NCBI GenBank assembly: GCA_009843785.1
Contig: VYCT01000135.1
Coordinates: forward strand, 1 to 59,321
Origin: Candidatus Poribacteria bacterium
GTDB taxonomy: Bacteria > Poribacteria > WGA-4E > WGA-3G
Length of the DNA stretch: 59,321 nucleotides
Direction: 5' to 3'
The notes under the pieces were generated by a model. It saw only the letters and a list, made by a program, of their open reading frames with translations, did no database searches and was not told the DNA's origin. Below are positions 18,801-28,359 of this stretch, piece by piece. A program made the position numbers and the translations under genes. Position 1 is the stretch's first letter; each line of letters starts with the position of its first letter.

Positions 18801-21800
18801 AAAAGTACTGCCGAGGCGGACATGTCCTCTTCTTGTATCGGGTGAACTCGGAACGGATACCAGCGGAAATGCATAGTCAAGCCCAAATGTGAACGCCCCA
18901 AAATCCAAATAGAGTCCAGCCCCGACAGCGGACGGCAAACGCGTTAAACTACGCTCAATATCTGCGAGTGAACCCCAGACGTTGCCAGCATCAAAAAAGA
19001 AGGCACCGCGGACCACCGAATAGATTGGGAACCGTAATTCCGTATTAAAAATGAATTGGACATCACCACGGTAGATCCCTGTGATACCTTTGGGACCGAG
19101 GGAGCGCTCGGCGTAGCCTCTGACCGTCGTGCTGCCGCCTGCCCAAAACCGCTCAAAAGAGATGAGTTCCGCGCGGCGGTTTGAGCGCAAGCCTGTAGTA
19201 ACACCGCATCGAACCGCGGTCGCCAATACGAGACTGCCGATGAGTTTTTGGTAATAGCGAGTATCTGTCGTCGTTTTAATAAAGCTGGTTTCGCCTTGCA
19301 AGAATCCACCCGCGTATTCGAGTGTCATCTCGTTGAACATGCCGCCTATCGGATTCAGATAGCGCATACGACGGTCGTAAGTCCAAGAGAAGCGTAGACT
19401 ACTCACGGTTGTGCTGAATGGGTTCTGTTCTTCAGGTAAACGGAGCTCCGGCGGTGCCCCTTGCCCTATCGGTGGCACCGGTTGGTTCAAATCTCTGTAA
19501 CTGTATCGCAAATCCAAATGATGCGATCCGCCTAATTTCCTGCTAAGGATGAAACTGCCTTGGAGGGCGCGAACATTGTCATCTATCTCTAACTTCTTAG
19601 CAGATAACCGTAAGGTGCCCCGCGTCCTGCCAATCAACCACGGTTCTGTGAGTCTTGCATCGACGAGGTAACCCAATTCATCACGCCACCCTAATCTACT
19701 GAGGAAGCGTCCTCGAATGTTCCGTTTAAAAAGGAAGTTGCTATTCGTTAGTTCCAGCGTCCCATTCCAACCTTCTGCGAAACTATAGCCACCGCCATAA
19801 CTATAGGTTCTCGGTTGCTGCTTTTCAACTGTTACTTTAACGTCATAGGTTCTCGGAATAACGTGAGGTGTCTCTCCGTCAGGCGTCTTTACACCATCGT
19901 TCTCTTCTCTCTTTTTCGGTTCGCCGGGTTCTGCTTGAACCCTACCAAAAATCCCTAAGCTGGAGAGGTTTTGCAAGGCACGGCTTAATCTGTCAGATGT
20001 CCAAAGCTCCCCCTCAAGGTGTGCGACTTCCCGTTTGAGAACGTGTGTTTTCACAATGTCCGTATCGCCTTCAAAATAGAATTTACCGAATGTTACCCGC
20101 TCACCCTCAGTCTCGACAGTAAGATTGAGGATACCGTGTTCAAACACCTCAAGATGTGTCGCTTCCTGTTTAAGGGTATAGCGTGGATTGCCCTCAATAT
20201 CTTGGATGCTCCAGCGGGTACTGATATTCGGGGCTATGGAAAGTCCTGTGAGTGTCAGATTGTGCTTTTTAAATTCATCGCGGATTTCTAAAGAGAGGTT
20301 ACCCTCCGAAAGAGATTCCGAAAAATTACCTTCTACTTCAAAAACTGGTGTTTCTGAGATGTATGTGTCATCAACCTGTACGTCAATGTATCCACGTTCA
20401 CGATACGCATTACGGACTGCATCTTGGTAGACAGTTCTTTCAAACACAGCATTCGGTTGTGGTAACTGAAGTTCGCTTTCCAAAGCTTTCAGCAGCGTGG
20501 CAGTATCTATCGCGCGATTACCGCTGATCGTACATCGGTGAATCATCTCTTTTCGATCTTCAACAACTGAGACATGTATTGCGACCTCACCAATGTTTCG
20601 ACCATTTACGGGCTGCTTTTCATCTGTTATCTCAATGACGGCGTTACGATAACCGGCTCTCTCATATAAAATACGAAGGCGATGTTCATCCTTCTCAAGG
20701 TCGTCTTCATAAAAAAAGCGTTTCTGTTCTCGCCGCGATAAGAATCTGGCAATAAGATTCGAGAGTCGCAGACTCCCCAGAAATCCGACTGTCGGTTTCA
20801 CTGTCATTTCTCGCAGTAAGTCCGCGTCCGGAAAAGCGCGGTTCCCTGAAAAAGATACACTCCTAACCTTATAACGGGTCCCAGGATTAATCGTCAGTTG
20901 AACGCTGGCGGCATCCGAAGTTTTCTCTTGCACAGTCGTCCCATGATAACCTTCGTCTTCAAAATAGGTTTTTATCCGTCCTTCCCACAGAGAAGATGCC
21001 CCTGTACTTATCACCTCGGCTATATCTGCTGTGAAGGTATCTTGTTGGGATAAAGAGAATTCACCCGTCCCCAAAAGAAAATTAAACTTGACCTGCTTGC
21101 CCTCCTTGATGTCAAACTGCAACAGACCCGTTTCAGGTGTAAAGGTCGGCACGATGGTGGCAGTCGGATAGTTGTTTTTACGGTAGAGGGCTTCCATCGC
21201 TGCCACATCAGTGTCAACATTAACTTTGTTGTAAACCGGATAGCGGATGCTGAAGCCACAAGCTCCTTTGAGGCTGTTGGTTGAGATAGCGAAATTCCCT
21301 TGAATTTGCAACCTTTTGATCGTTGATGGGGCACCTGGGGTTATCTGATAGGTTAATACGCCATCTTCGGTAAGCACATCGGCAACCGTAACTTGCGCGT
21401 CAAAATAGCCATGGTCCCTGCAAATCCGTTTGATATAGATAATATCTGATTTGGCAATTGCAGGGACATATCTCGCCCCCGGCTTCGATTTTACTGCATT
21501 TTCAATAGCCGACCTGAATTGGCTCGGCGGGATGCCGGTGATAACAACCGCTGTAATGAGATCAAAAGATGTGAGTTGATAGGTTAACGCAACGCCGTTG
21601 CGGTGCTCCTGTGCGTAAACATGGATTTGGGAATATTGCTGTGTCGCGTAGAGTCTCTTAATACTCTGTTGAATCGCGTACGGAGACAATCTGTCCTCAA
21701 CACTTACCGAGCTCTGATTGCTAAGCCTATCGTATTGTTCTGTCGTTTCGGCTACGATTTCTGTATCAATACGGTACTCGATTTTGTCTATGCGCGTCGT

Positions 21801-21956
21801 CCCAAATCCGTGGGGCATCGCGAATTTTTCTGCACTTATATCCCCTGACGTTTCCGTGGGTGCGTTCGCACCTACAGATTGGACAAAAAAACAGCAGAAC
21901 ATCAAGCTAAGACAAATCACGCTCTCTATGAATGTGTTGTAATTTGCAGAGCCCAT
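18798..21956 (-). CDS. Omp85-family outer membrane assembly protein (BamA/TamA-like)
   Basis: A 1052-aa outer-membrane protein. A hydrophobic signal segment (about residues 10-30) is followed by a long series of POTRA-like repeats (about 100-700, e.g. YKVRSVSFSGNRAFPDADLL and HRCTISGNRAIDTATLL) and a C-terminal 16-strand barrel with the conserved FWAGGSTTVRGY motif. It ends in Phe (LGSTF), the usual outer-membrane targeting residue. It is longer than E. coli BamA (about 800 aa) because of extra POTRA repeats. It overlaps tamB by one base (TAATG), which argues for a TamA role in the TAM complex, though it could also be the only BamA. Confidence 0.92.
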   Translation of the reverse strand: MGSANYNTFIESVICLSLMFCCFFVQSVGANAPTETSGDISAEKFAMPHGFGTTRIDKIEYRIDTEIVAETTEQYDRLSNQSSVSVEDRLSPYAIQQSIKRLYATQQYSQIHVYAQEHRNGVALTYQLTSFDLITAVVITGIPPSQFRSAIENAVKSKPGARYVPAIAKSDIIYIKRICRDHGYFDAQVTVADVLTEDGVLTYQITPGAPSTIKRLQIQGNFAISTNSLKGACGFSIRYPVYNKVNVDTDVAAMEALYRKNNYPTATIVPTFTPETGLLQFDIKEGKQVKFNFLLGTGEFSLSQQDTFTADIAEVISTGASSLWEGRIKTYFEDEGYHGTTVQEKTSDAASVQLTINPGTRYKVRSVSFSGNRAFPDADLLREMTVKPTVGFLGSLRLSNLIARFLSRREQKRFFYEDDLEKDEHRLRILYERAGYRNAVIEITDEKQPVNGRNIGEVAIHVSVVEDRKEMIHRCTISGNRAIDTATLLKALESELQLPQPNAVFERTVYQDAVRNAYRERGYIDVQVDDTYISETPVFEVEGNFSESLSEGNLSLEIRDEFKKHNLTLTGLSIAPNISTRWSIQDIEGNPRYTLKQEATHLEVFEHGILNLTVETEGERVTFGKFYFEGDTDIVKTHVLKREVAHLEGELWTSDRLSRALQNLSSLGIFGRVQAEPGEPKKREENDGVKTPDGETPHVIPRTYDVKVTVEKQQPRTYSYGGGYSFAEGWNGTLELTNSNFLFKRNIRGRFLSRLGWRDELGYLVDARLTEPWLIGRTRGTLRLSAKKLEIDDNVRALQGSFILSRKLGGSHHLDLRYSYRDLNQPVPPIGQGAPPELRLPEEQNPFSTTVSSLRFSWTYDRRMRYLNPIGGMFNEMTLEYAGGFLQGETSFIKTTTDTRYYQKLIGSLVLATAVRCGVTTGLRSNRRAELISFERFWAGGSTTVRGYAERSLGPKGITGIYRGDVQFIFNTELRFPIYSVVRGAFFFDAGNVWGSLADIERSLTRLPSAVGAGLYLDFGAFTFGLDYAFPLVSVPSSPDTRRGHVRLGSTF

Positions 21957-24900
21957 TAAAAACGCCCCTTTATCTCAAAACCGACCCCATACTCGCCTTT
22001 TTCGTTGTTCTCAATTTTAATGGACATGTTTTTTCTGAGTTGATATTCTGCGCTGACAGACCGTGCGTCTTCATCATGCGGACGGTGAAAATTAAACGTG
22101 AAGCCCCAGAAGGCACGCGAAAATGCAGCGTTGCGGATCAGAAACGTCATAATCTCCTCATGCGAGAGGTTTTCAGGCGCGTTCGGTGCGCTCAGAACAA
22201 ACGCTGGGTTTGTTAAGGTGCCAGTCAGACTCGCGTTAATCTCAAGGTCAACGGTGCTTTGATCTCTCGGCAGGACACCGCGAATACGATCCGGGGTTCG
22301 GAGAAAGATGTTGAGTTCTGGATCAAACTCGCTGGTACTTCCGTTGGTAATTCTTGAGCCTTGAATAAATTCAAAAGTCTGTGGAACAAGTCCAATTCTA
22401 CCACTCAGCACCGAAACAGTTCCATTGAAAACCGGGTTTTGAATCGGACCGATGAGTTTACCGCCGGAACTCGAAATTTCAATGTCTGTCGGGCCCGTGA
22501 TAGATGAGCGCACGTGAAAATTATCGGGGATATCAATATCAACATTTAAACGTAAATCGCGAAGAATGGGGTAATCTAATATAACATCTACCTCGCTGAC
22601 GGAAGTCCTCGCGAACCAATCGACAACTGCCTCCCAGTTTTGTTTATAATACCCTTGACTGATATTCAGATTGCCTGTTAGAGACGGATCCTCAAATCCG
22701 CCGCGTAGGTGTAATTGCGTCGGATTAGAACCGAGTTGAATTTGATACTTTCCGGGCTGTTCAAAAAGCGCGGATGAGATGCTGGTCTGCAAATCCATCG
22801 TCGGCGGGTTTTCCCATACACGTCCATCGGGGGGTGCCGTGACGCTGCCGGTCATCAAAAAAGCACCATCGTTCAACACACCCTCAAGTCGCTCAACGGT
22901 CGCGCCTTGCTCTGATAACGCAATTCTGCCTGTTGTCTCTTTAACATGAATGCCGGCTTCAGGAAGTTCAAACCCTATATCGTCGAAACGCACAGCACCT
23001 TCGACTTGTGGCGTTTCCATCGTCCCATTGAGTACGACATAGACTTGACCCGTCCCTGTCGGAGCTTCCAGACCCGGGACTAAGTAGCGTAGGATGTCAA
23101 GATCATCGACTGTGATATCCAAGATACCGTCCATCTCTGTCTGGACGAGTTCGTGCCAAACCGTTTCTGGAGACCGTTGCAGCGCCATTAAAAACGGCGT
23201 TATCTCAAGGTGATAAGGCATCGTCCACGAAAAAGTAAGGAGATTGCCACCGAACGTCGCTTCAACATACCGTTTTTTTGAGATTTCCCATTGCCCGTTC
23301 TGATACCGAATTCGCCAGCGCAGGTCGATAGGGATGTCATGCAGGTAGAGTTCCGCGGGAGCAGATTTGTGTCGTCGCAAAGTTATCTTCGGATTTTCAC
23401 TGGTGCCACTCATCTGTAAACTTCCCGACAACGCCCCCTTAACTCGGTAGGGCGCGGGCCAAGTATTGGTTAACGCTTCGACATTGAAATTATTAAACCG
23501 CAGTGCCGCGTCAAATTCGCCATTAACTGACCATTGACTTTCAGCATCAATGCTGAGTGTTGTCTTTGCGTCTTCAACTGTGTGGACGTTGCCGATGACA
23601 TCTTCTGGCTTCTCATCTTCAGCGGTAAACGTCTGCTTGACCGGAAAGATATACTGATTTTCAAGGGTAAACGCTTTCGGTAAAGTGATTGTGCCCGCGT
23701 TCAGCAGTATCTGAATAGGACTCGGTTCTTGGAAGTCATAGGGCTGATCGAGTGCCTTAAAGGCGAGACGGACACTGTTAATGGATAGTTCGGCGTTTGC
23801 GACTGCCACAATATCCGCGAGTGAAGGGACCTGTTGTATCTGTGGAAATGGTATCCTTTCGCCTTTCGTCAGAAAACTACCGAAAGGAATTGTTAATTCA
23901 TTGAGCGTCGTACTCAGATGCCCCTCAACTTCTTCCAACACTTCTGGTGGCAGGGCATGCTGAACCGTTGAACCGAGCGGGAATAGTTCAAACTTCAATC
24001 CTTTTAGCGTGAAATTTTTAGGCGTTAATCCATCTAATGCCAATTGCCCCTGCTGAAGCCTACAGTAACCTGTCCCTATATCAAAGTCGAGTTCTTTAAG
24101 ATCCATCGCATCTTCGCGAGCGTCAAGTTTCACCTTCACGTTCCGAATCGGTTCGTGGAAATTCTTTAAATACAGCTGCAACGCCTCAAGCGATACAGTC
24201 CCCGTTATGTGAGGATCGCGGCTTGTGCCTTGTAGGGCTAAATCTATGTCAACAATGCCGTCTCCCTCTGGAAAGAGGAGCTCACTGCCGGGGAAAAAGT
24301 CAAGCGGTAGTTCCGTACCCTGAAAACGCACATCAATCTTTTCATCCGGAAACCGATCCGATAGGTCTATCCCTGCGAATGCCAAATTGAACGGAATGAA
24401 ACCCGTAAGGGTTGACACACCCGCACGGTTCTTTATCTCAATCCCGACGAGTGTTATGCGTTCATCACGGTATTCGACTTTTCCGTTCCATTCCATCTCG
24501 CTGATGTCGCCGTGCCATTGTGTTGTAATCTCCGGTGCCTCAAGAGTTCCTGTGATATTAACATTTGCCGTTGTCACCATTTCAGGCGATTTCAGTGCTA
24601 AGGGGAGATGTACCGTAAGGTTCCCTCGTTCAGATTGGAATTGGAGCGGCGTTATGTTGGTACAATTAATACCATATCCCTGAAAATTCAACGCACTCAC
24701 TTCACCGATTATTGAGACTTCGTTTGGCTGCAGGCTCCCTTTACCGCTGAGTTTCGCATGCCCAGAAACAGTGCCGCGGAAAGGTGGGACTTGTCCTGAC
24801 AACACGGTGGCAACGTCAGCAATCCCCAGTTCGGATACTGACACGTCCATCGCAAACTGATGTGCCGCTGCGTCTTGCGTTGAGAACGCGGCATCTCCTT

Positions 24901-27900
24901 GGAGCGTGTAGCTGCCGTCACCGATCCGTCCGGCTGCCGCTACCGATTGGACATGTAGCACATCTGAATTAAGAGTAGCCGTCGCATGCAGATTTTCCAA
25001 CGTGATCGGGTCTACATTAGCCATGAGGCGAATCGGTTGCTGCGTTTCCGTTCGCGCAGTTACAGCCATAACGGTTTCAGCGAGAGTGCCACTGATGTCT
25101 ATTGAAGCCACTAACACGCCGCCTGTGAGAGCCTCACGTTTAATGCGATTTGCCGAAGCTTTCGCTATTAAGTCGCTAAACGTTGTGACTTCCAATTCAC
25201 GGGCGTTGACGCTGAGTTTTAGCTGCGAATTGTTTATATCTTTAGGGAGAACATTTATCACGCCGCCTATATCTACGGGATTTCCCAAAAGTTTCAAAAC
25301 GGTGTTCTCAAAGCGCATTAAGTCGTCTCGGTATACGATCGCACCGCCTGCATCACTGATGCGAATATCACCCACCTCTGTTTTTAAATCCAATGTCGGA
25401 ATTTCCCAATCCAACGCGATTTCCGGTTGTTCAGACGTGCCGGTTACTGTTGAGGTGTAACGACCGCTCCCAGCTTTTAGCATAGCCGACGGAAGTCCTA
25501 ACGCTGCGCCAAAGGGTGCCAGTACGAAGCCATCAGATTTCGCTTCAAAATCCATCACCTCGCCCTTTGCGTTATAGGTCCCTGTCAGTTCCATAAAAGG
25601 GGATGCGTCTTCTAATGTCCTTAGAGAAAGTGCATCAATCGTCCATTTGTCATCTTTGAGGAACAATCGGATTTGACCGGCATTTGTAAATGGGGTCTTG
25701 TGTCCTTTTGGATTTTCATAGTAAAGTTGGCTGGTGTCAATTTTGATGTCAACGTCGTAAGGGTAAACCCGCTGATCGCTATTTTCCTCATCCGTTGGTG
25801 CAAGGGCTGCGACTGTTCCTCTGATTTCGGCGCGGCCATTAGCAGTCCCCGCGACCGCCTCAAGTGCGGGATGCAAGATACGCAGAATCGGTTTAACTTC
25901 GAGTGCCTCACTCTTGACCTCGAATTCATAAGAATTATCAGGGTCCATACTCACATACCCCTGAATCTGACCGTTAAACCCACTGCCCGTAAAATCAAAA
26001 CGGTCCGGTTCACCCGTAATATCTTTGAGTTCTACGAGTGTGCCGTGCAGGGAAGCGTCACCAAGGGGGTGCTGAGTCTCACCGCCGTTGTCTAAGAAGG
26101 TTATGTCCGAGAAATCCAGTTCAACCTGAAAGTCAGCACTTTCCGGTTTTTTTAGCCTGCCGACGACCCGAACATCAAATTGCCCGCCAAAAGGGAAATC
26201 GGGGATGTTTGCAGCGCTTGCAAGTGCTTGGAAATTCACAGGTGCATCGCTTTCAAGCAACAGATCGTAATCGGCATTCGAGGCTACTGAAACAGTGAGC
26301 GTAACTTTCTGACCGCGGGTGGTGATCTCAAAGTTGGGAAGATCGATGTGGTAATCCTCAATGCGTAACGGCAGCGTTAGCGGATCCAAATGGATACCCC
26401 ACGCCACGCCTTCGGTGACACTGAAATCCGCACTGCCATCAAGGTTCTTGAGCGTTCCATCTAATTTGAGCTCACCGCTAACTTCACCCTCTACCGGATA
26501 ATCCGCACCTAACAATACCCTCGGATAGTGTTGCGCATAAACGGGGGCTGCGACGATGCTAAATTCCGCTGGGAAATCGCCTTCAACATCTACAACACCC
26601 CTAATTGTGGTCCGGCTCTGATATGGTGTCACTATGTCGTCTTTTTTCGTGTTTTTGGTGAGCAGCCCGTTTTCGATGAATACTTGTCCGTCTTGATAAT
26701 CAAGGTTACCTACCAAAGTGCCGATCGGGATGTCATTGAAACTCGCGTTCGGGATTTTCATAGCACCCGCCAAGGTGCCATCCAATGACAACTTCGCGGT
26801 GTATTCTCCTGTTCCACCGAGATCTGCACTGTCAACAATTTTCATCAAATCGTCAAAGTTGATACCTGACATCCGGAGGTCCAAAGTCTCTTGCTCCGCT
26901 AACGGGAAGGGACCCGTGATATCAATCTCGGTTTCATCGAGGTTGCCATCGACTTTCACTTCACCCGCATCAATCGTGCAACTCAGCGTTGAATCCGCAA
27001 GTGCTACCGTATTGAGGACAGTCTCAGTTACTTCTATTTCGCTATTGAGATTGAGTGTTGAGGGGTCTGTGCTACTTCCGTTGAATGTAGCGTTTCCTGA
27101 GAGGTACCCGGTGCTGCCTACAAGGAATTCGGGGAGTTGAACAAACATCGACAGCAGCGGTATGAGTTGGACATCCGTTGCCTCCCACTGTCCTGTATAG
27201 GCAAGCGGGTGCGTTGTCAGTTGCCGAAGCTGCGCGATAACATCACCCTCCGGGCGGTTTGGGAGTCCGATATTTCCACTACCGGTCAAGGTGCCGTCAG
27301 CGATCTGTGCGTTAAAGGTTTTTAGCGTGAGGGTTGGGGTCGGGTGTAAATTGAAATCGGCATCAATTTTTAGGTCTGTCAGTGCAATTTGTCTACCGTG
27401 TTCAGCTTGTGTCACAGAAAGCGTTGGGGTTTCTACAGAAAGTGTAGCGGCGAAGCTGGAATCGAGGTTCCCGTTTGCCGTTATCCTACCTTTTACAATA
27501 CTTTCAAGTTCGGTGCCTTTGCCGAAAAACTGTTCAACATCTGCCAAATCCAATCGCTGTAAATCGAGGTCAATTGACCAATAATTACCGGTTGATCTAT
27601 ACGGAAATTGTCCGAAAGCTACCACTCTTGAGTTGCCAAAGTCTAACCGGAATATATCAAATTTGCTACGCGTCGCTAAAATCTCAAAATCAACTTCAAA
27701 CCTATCAATCGGTGTTTCGGAGCCGTTGAACTTAAAACTGCCAGCCTCGATGCTTAAATCGCCGCTGTGATTCCAGGCATCAAGCGGACCGTTCAGCGTA
27801 AGCGTGATGCCTTGAACACTTATCTCAAGGTCTCTTTGTATATCCGTGTAGTGAATTTTCCCGCGACCCAGTTCAACCTTTCCAATGGCGAAGCCGAATT

Positions 27901-28336
27901 GTGGAGCGTCGGCACTTGATGAATCCTCTCCACTTGAGGCATCCTCTCGCAAAATATTCGACAGATTGAGGGTGCCATCGGGGTCGTGTTTCACATGGAT
28001 TTCCGGCTCAACCACCTTCAGTTCCTTAACCTCGAATTTGCGTGTAAGCAGCCCCAGCCAATTGTATTTGAGTACAACGCTCGTTGTGGAAATTACCGGT
28101 TCGCTGTCTTTGGATATTTTAACGCCACGAATGGTGACATTCCCGAAGATACTGCCTTTTATGTCGTCAATATCTGCCGTGTACCCATTCGCTATCTGAT
28201 TTTCCAGTTCTGACGCAAGCCGTGTTTCTACCCAATTCAGGAAAGTCTCTGAACGAAGAAAGAAAAAAGTCCCGCAGAGTACAAGGATAATAAATATTCC
28301 AAAAAAAATAGATATTCTTTGTATCTTTTTTCGCAT
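21956..28336 (-). CDS. tamB: TamB-family translocation and assembly module protein (DUF490)
   Basis: A 2126-aa inner-membrane-anchored protein that spans the periplasm and works with Omp85 proteins in outer-membrane protein insertion or lipid transport. One membrane segment lies near residues 8-28 (ISIFFGIFIILVLCGTFFFL). The rest is long beta-taco repeat sequence made of AsmA-like and DUF490 strands, and the family C-terminal domain ends YGVGFEIKGRF. It is longer than E. coli TamB (about 1260 aa). The track start is TTG 28363, overlapping tlyA; ATG 28336 with AGGA 8 nt upstream looks better, but translational coupling from the TTG is possible. Confidence 0.93.
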   Translation of the reverse strand: MRKKIQRISIFFGIFIILVLCGTFFFLRSETFLNWVETRLASELENQIANGYTADIDDIKGSIFGNVTIRGVKISKDSEPVISTTSVVLKYNWLGLLTRKFEVKELKVVEPEIHVKHDPDGTLNLSNILREDASSGEDSSSADAPQFGFAIGKVELGRGKIHYTDIQRDLEISVQGITLTLNGPLDAWNHSGDLSIEAGSFKFNGSETPIDRFEVDFEILATRSKFDIFRLDFGNSRVVAFGQFPYRSTGNYWSIDLDLQRLDLADVEQFFGKGTELESIVKGRITANGNLDSSFAATLSVETPTLSVTQAEHGRQIALTDLKIDADFNLHPTPTLTLKTFNAQIADGTLTGSGNIGLPNRPEGDVIAQLRQLTTHPLAYTGQWEATDVQLIPLLSMFVQLPEFLVGSTGYLSGNATFNGSSTDPSTLNLNSEIEVTETVLNTVALADSTLSCTIDAGEVKVDGNLDETEIDITGPFPLAEQETLDLRMSGINFDDLMKIVDSADLGGTGEYTAKLSLDGTLAGAMKIPNASFNDIPIGTLVGNLDYQDGQVFIENGLLTKNTKKDDIVTPYQSRTTIRGVVDVEGDFPAEFSIVAAPVYAQHYPRVLLGADYPVEGEVSGELKLDGTLKNLDGSADFSVTEGVAWGIHLDPLTLPLRIEDYHIDLPNFEITTRGQKVTLTVSVASNADYDLLLESDAPVNFQALASAANIPDFPFGGQFDVRVVGRLKKPESADFQVELDFSDITFLDNGGETQHPLGDASLHGTLVELKDITGEPDRFDFTGSGFNGQIQGYVSMDPDNSYEFEVKSEALEVKPILRILHPALEAVAGTANGRAEIRGTVAALAPTDEENSDQRVYPYDVDIKIDTSQLYYENPKGHKTPFTNAGQIRLFLKDDKWTIDALSLRTLEDASPFMELTGTYNAKGEVMDFEAKSDGFVLAPFGAALGLPSAMLKAGSGRYTSTVTGTSEQPEIALDWEIPTLDLKTEVGDIRISDAGGAIVYRDDLMRFENTVLKLLGNPVDIGGVINVLPKDINNSQLKLSVNARELEVTTFSDLIAKASANRIKREALTGGVLVASIDISGTLAETVMAVTARTETQQPIRLMANVDPITLENLHATATLNSDVLHVQSVAAAGRIGDGSYTLQGDAAFSTQDAAAHQFAMDVSVSELGIADVATVLSGQVPPFRGTVSGHAKLSGKGSLQPNEVSIIGEVSALNFQGYGINCTNITPLQFQSERGNLTVHLPLALKSPEMVTTANVNITGTLEAPEITTQWHGDISEMEWNGKVEYRDERITLVGIEIKNRAGVSTLTGFIPFNLAFAGIDLSDRFPDEKIDVRFQGTELPLDFFPGSELLFPEGDGIVDIDLALQGTSRDPHITGTVSLEALQLYLKNFHEPIRNVKVKLDAREDAMDLKELDFDIGTGYCRLQQGQLALDGLTPKNFTLKGLKFELFPLGSTVQHALPPEVLEEVEGHLSTTLNELTIPFGSFLTKGERIPFPQIQQVPSLADIVAVANAELSINSVRLAFKALDQPYDFQEPSPIQILLNAGTITLPKAFTLENQYIFPVKQTFTAEDEKPEDVIGNVHTVEDAKTTLSIDAESQWSVNGEFDAALRFNNFNVEALTNTWPAPYRVKGALSGSLQMSGTSENPKITLRRHKSAPAELYLHDIPIDLRWRIRYQNGQWEISKKRYVEATFGGNLLTFSWTMPYHLEITPFLMALQRSPETVWHELVQTEMDGILDITVDDLDILRYLVPGLEAPTGTGQVYVVLNGTMETPQVEGAVRFDDIGFELPEAGIHVKETTGRIALSEQGATVERLEGVLNDGAFLMTGSVTAPPDGRVWENPPTMDLQTSISSALFEQPGKYQIQLGSNPTQLHLRGGFEDPSLTGNLNISQGYYKQNWEAVVDWFARTSVSEVDVILDYPILRDLRLNVDIDIPDNFHVRSSITGPTDIEISSSGGKLIGPIQNPVFNGTVSVLSGRIGLVPQTFEFIQGSRITNGSTSEFDPELNIFLRTPDRIRGVLPRDQSTVDLEINASLTGTLTNPAFVLSAPNAPENLSHEEIMTFLIRNAAFSRAFWGFTFNFHRPHDEDARSVSAEYQLRKNMSIKIENNEKGEYGVGFEIKGRF

Positions 28337-28359
28337 GTCTGTTTTCCTATAAGATCGCC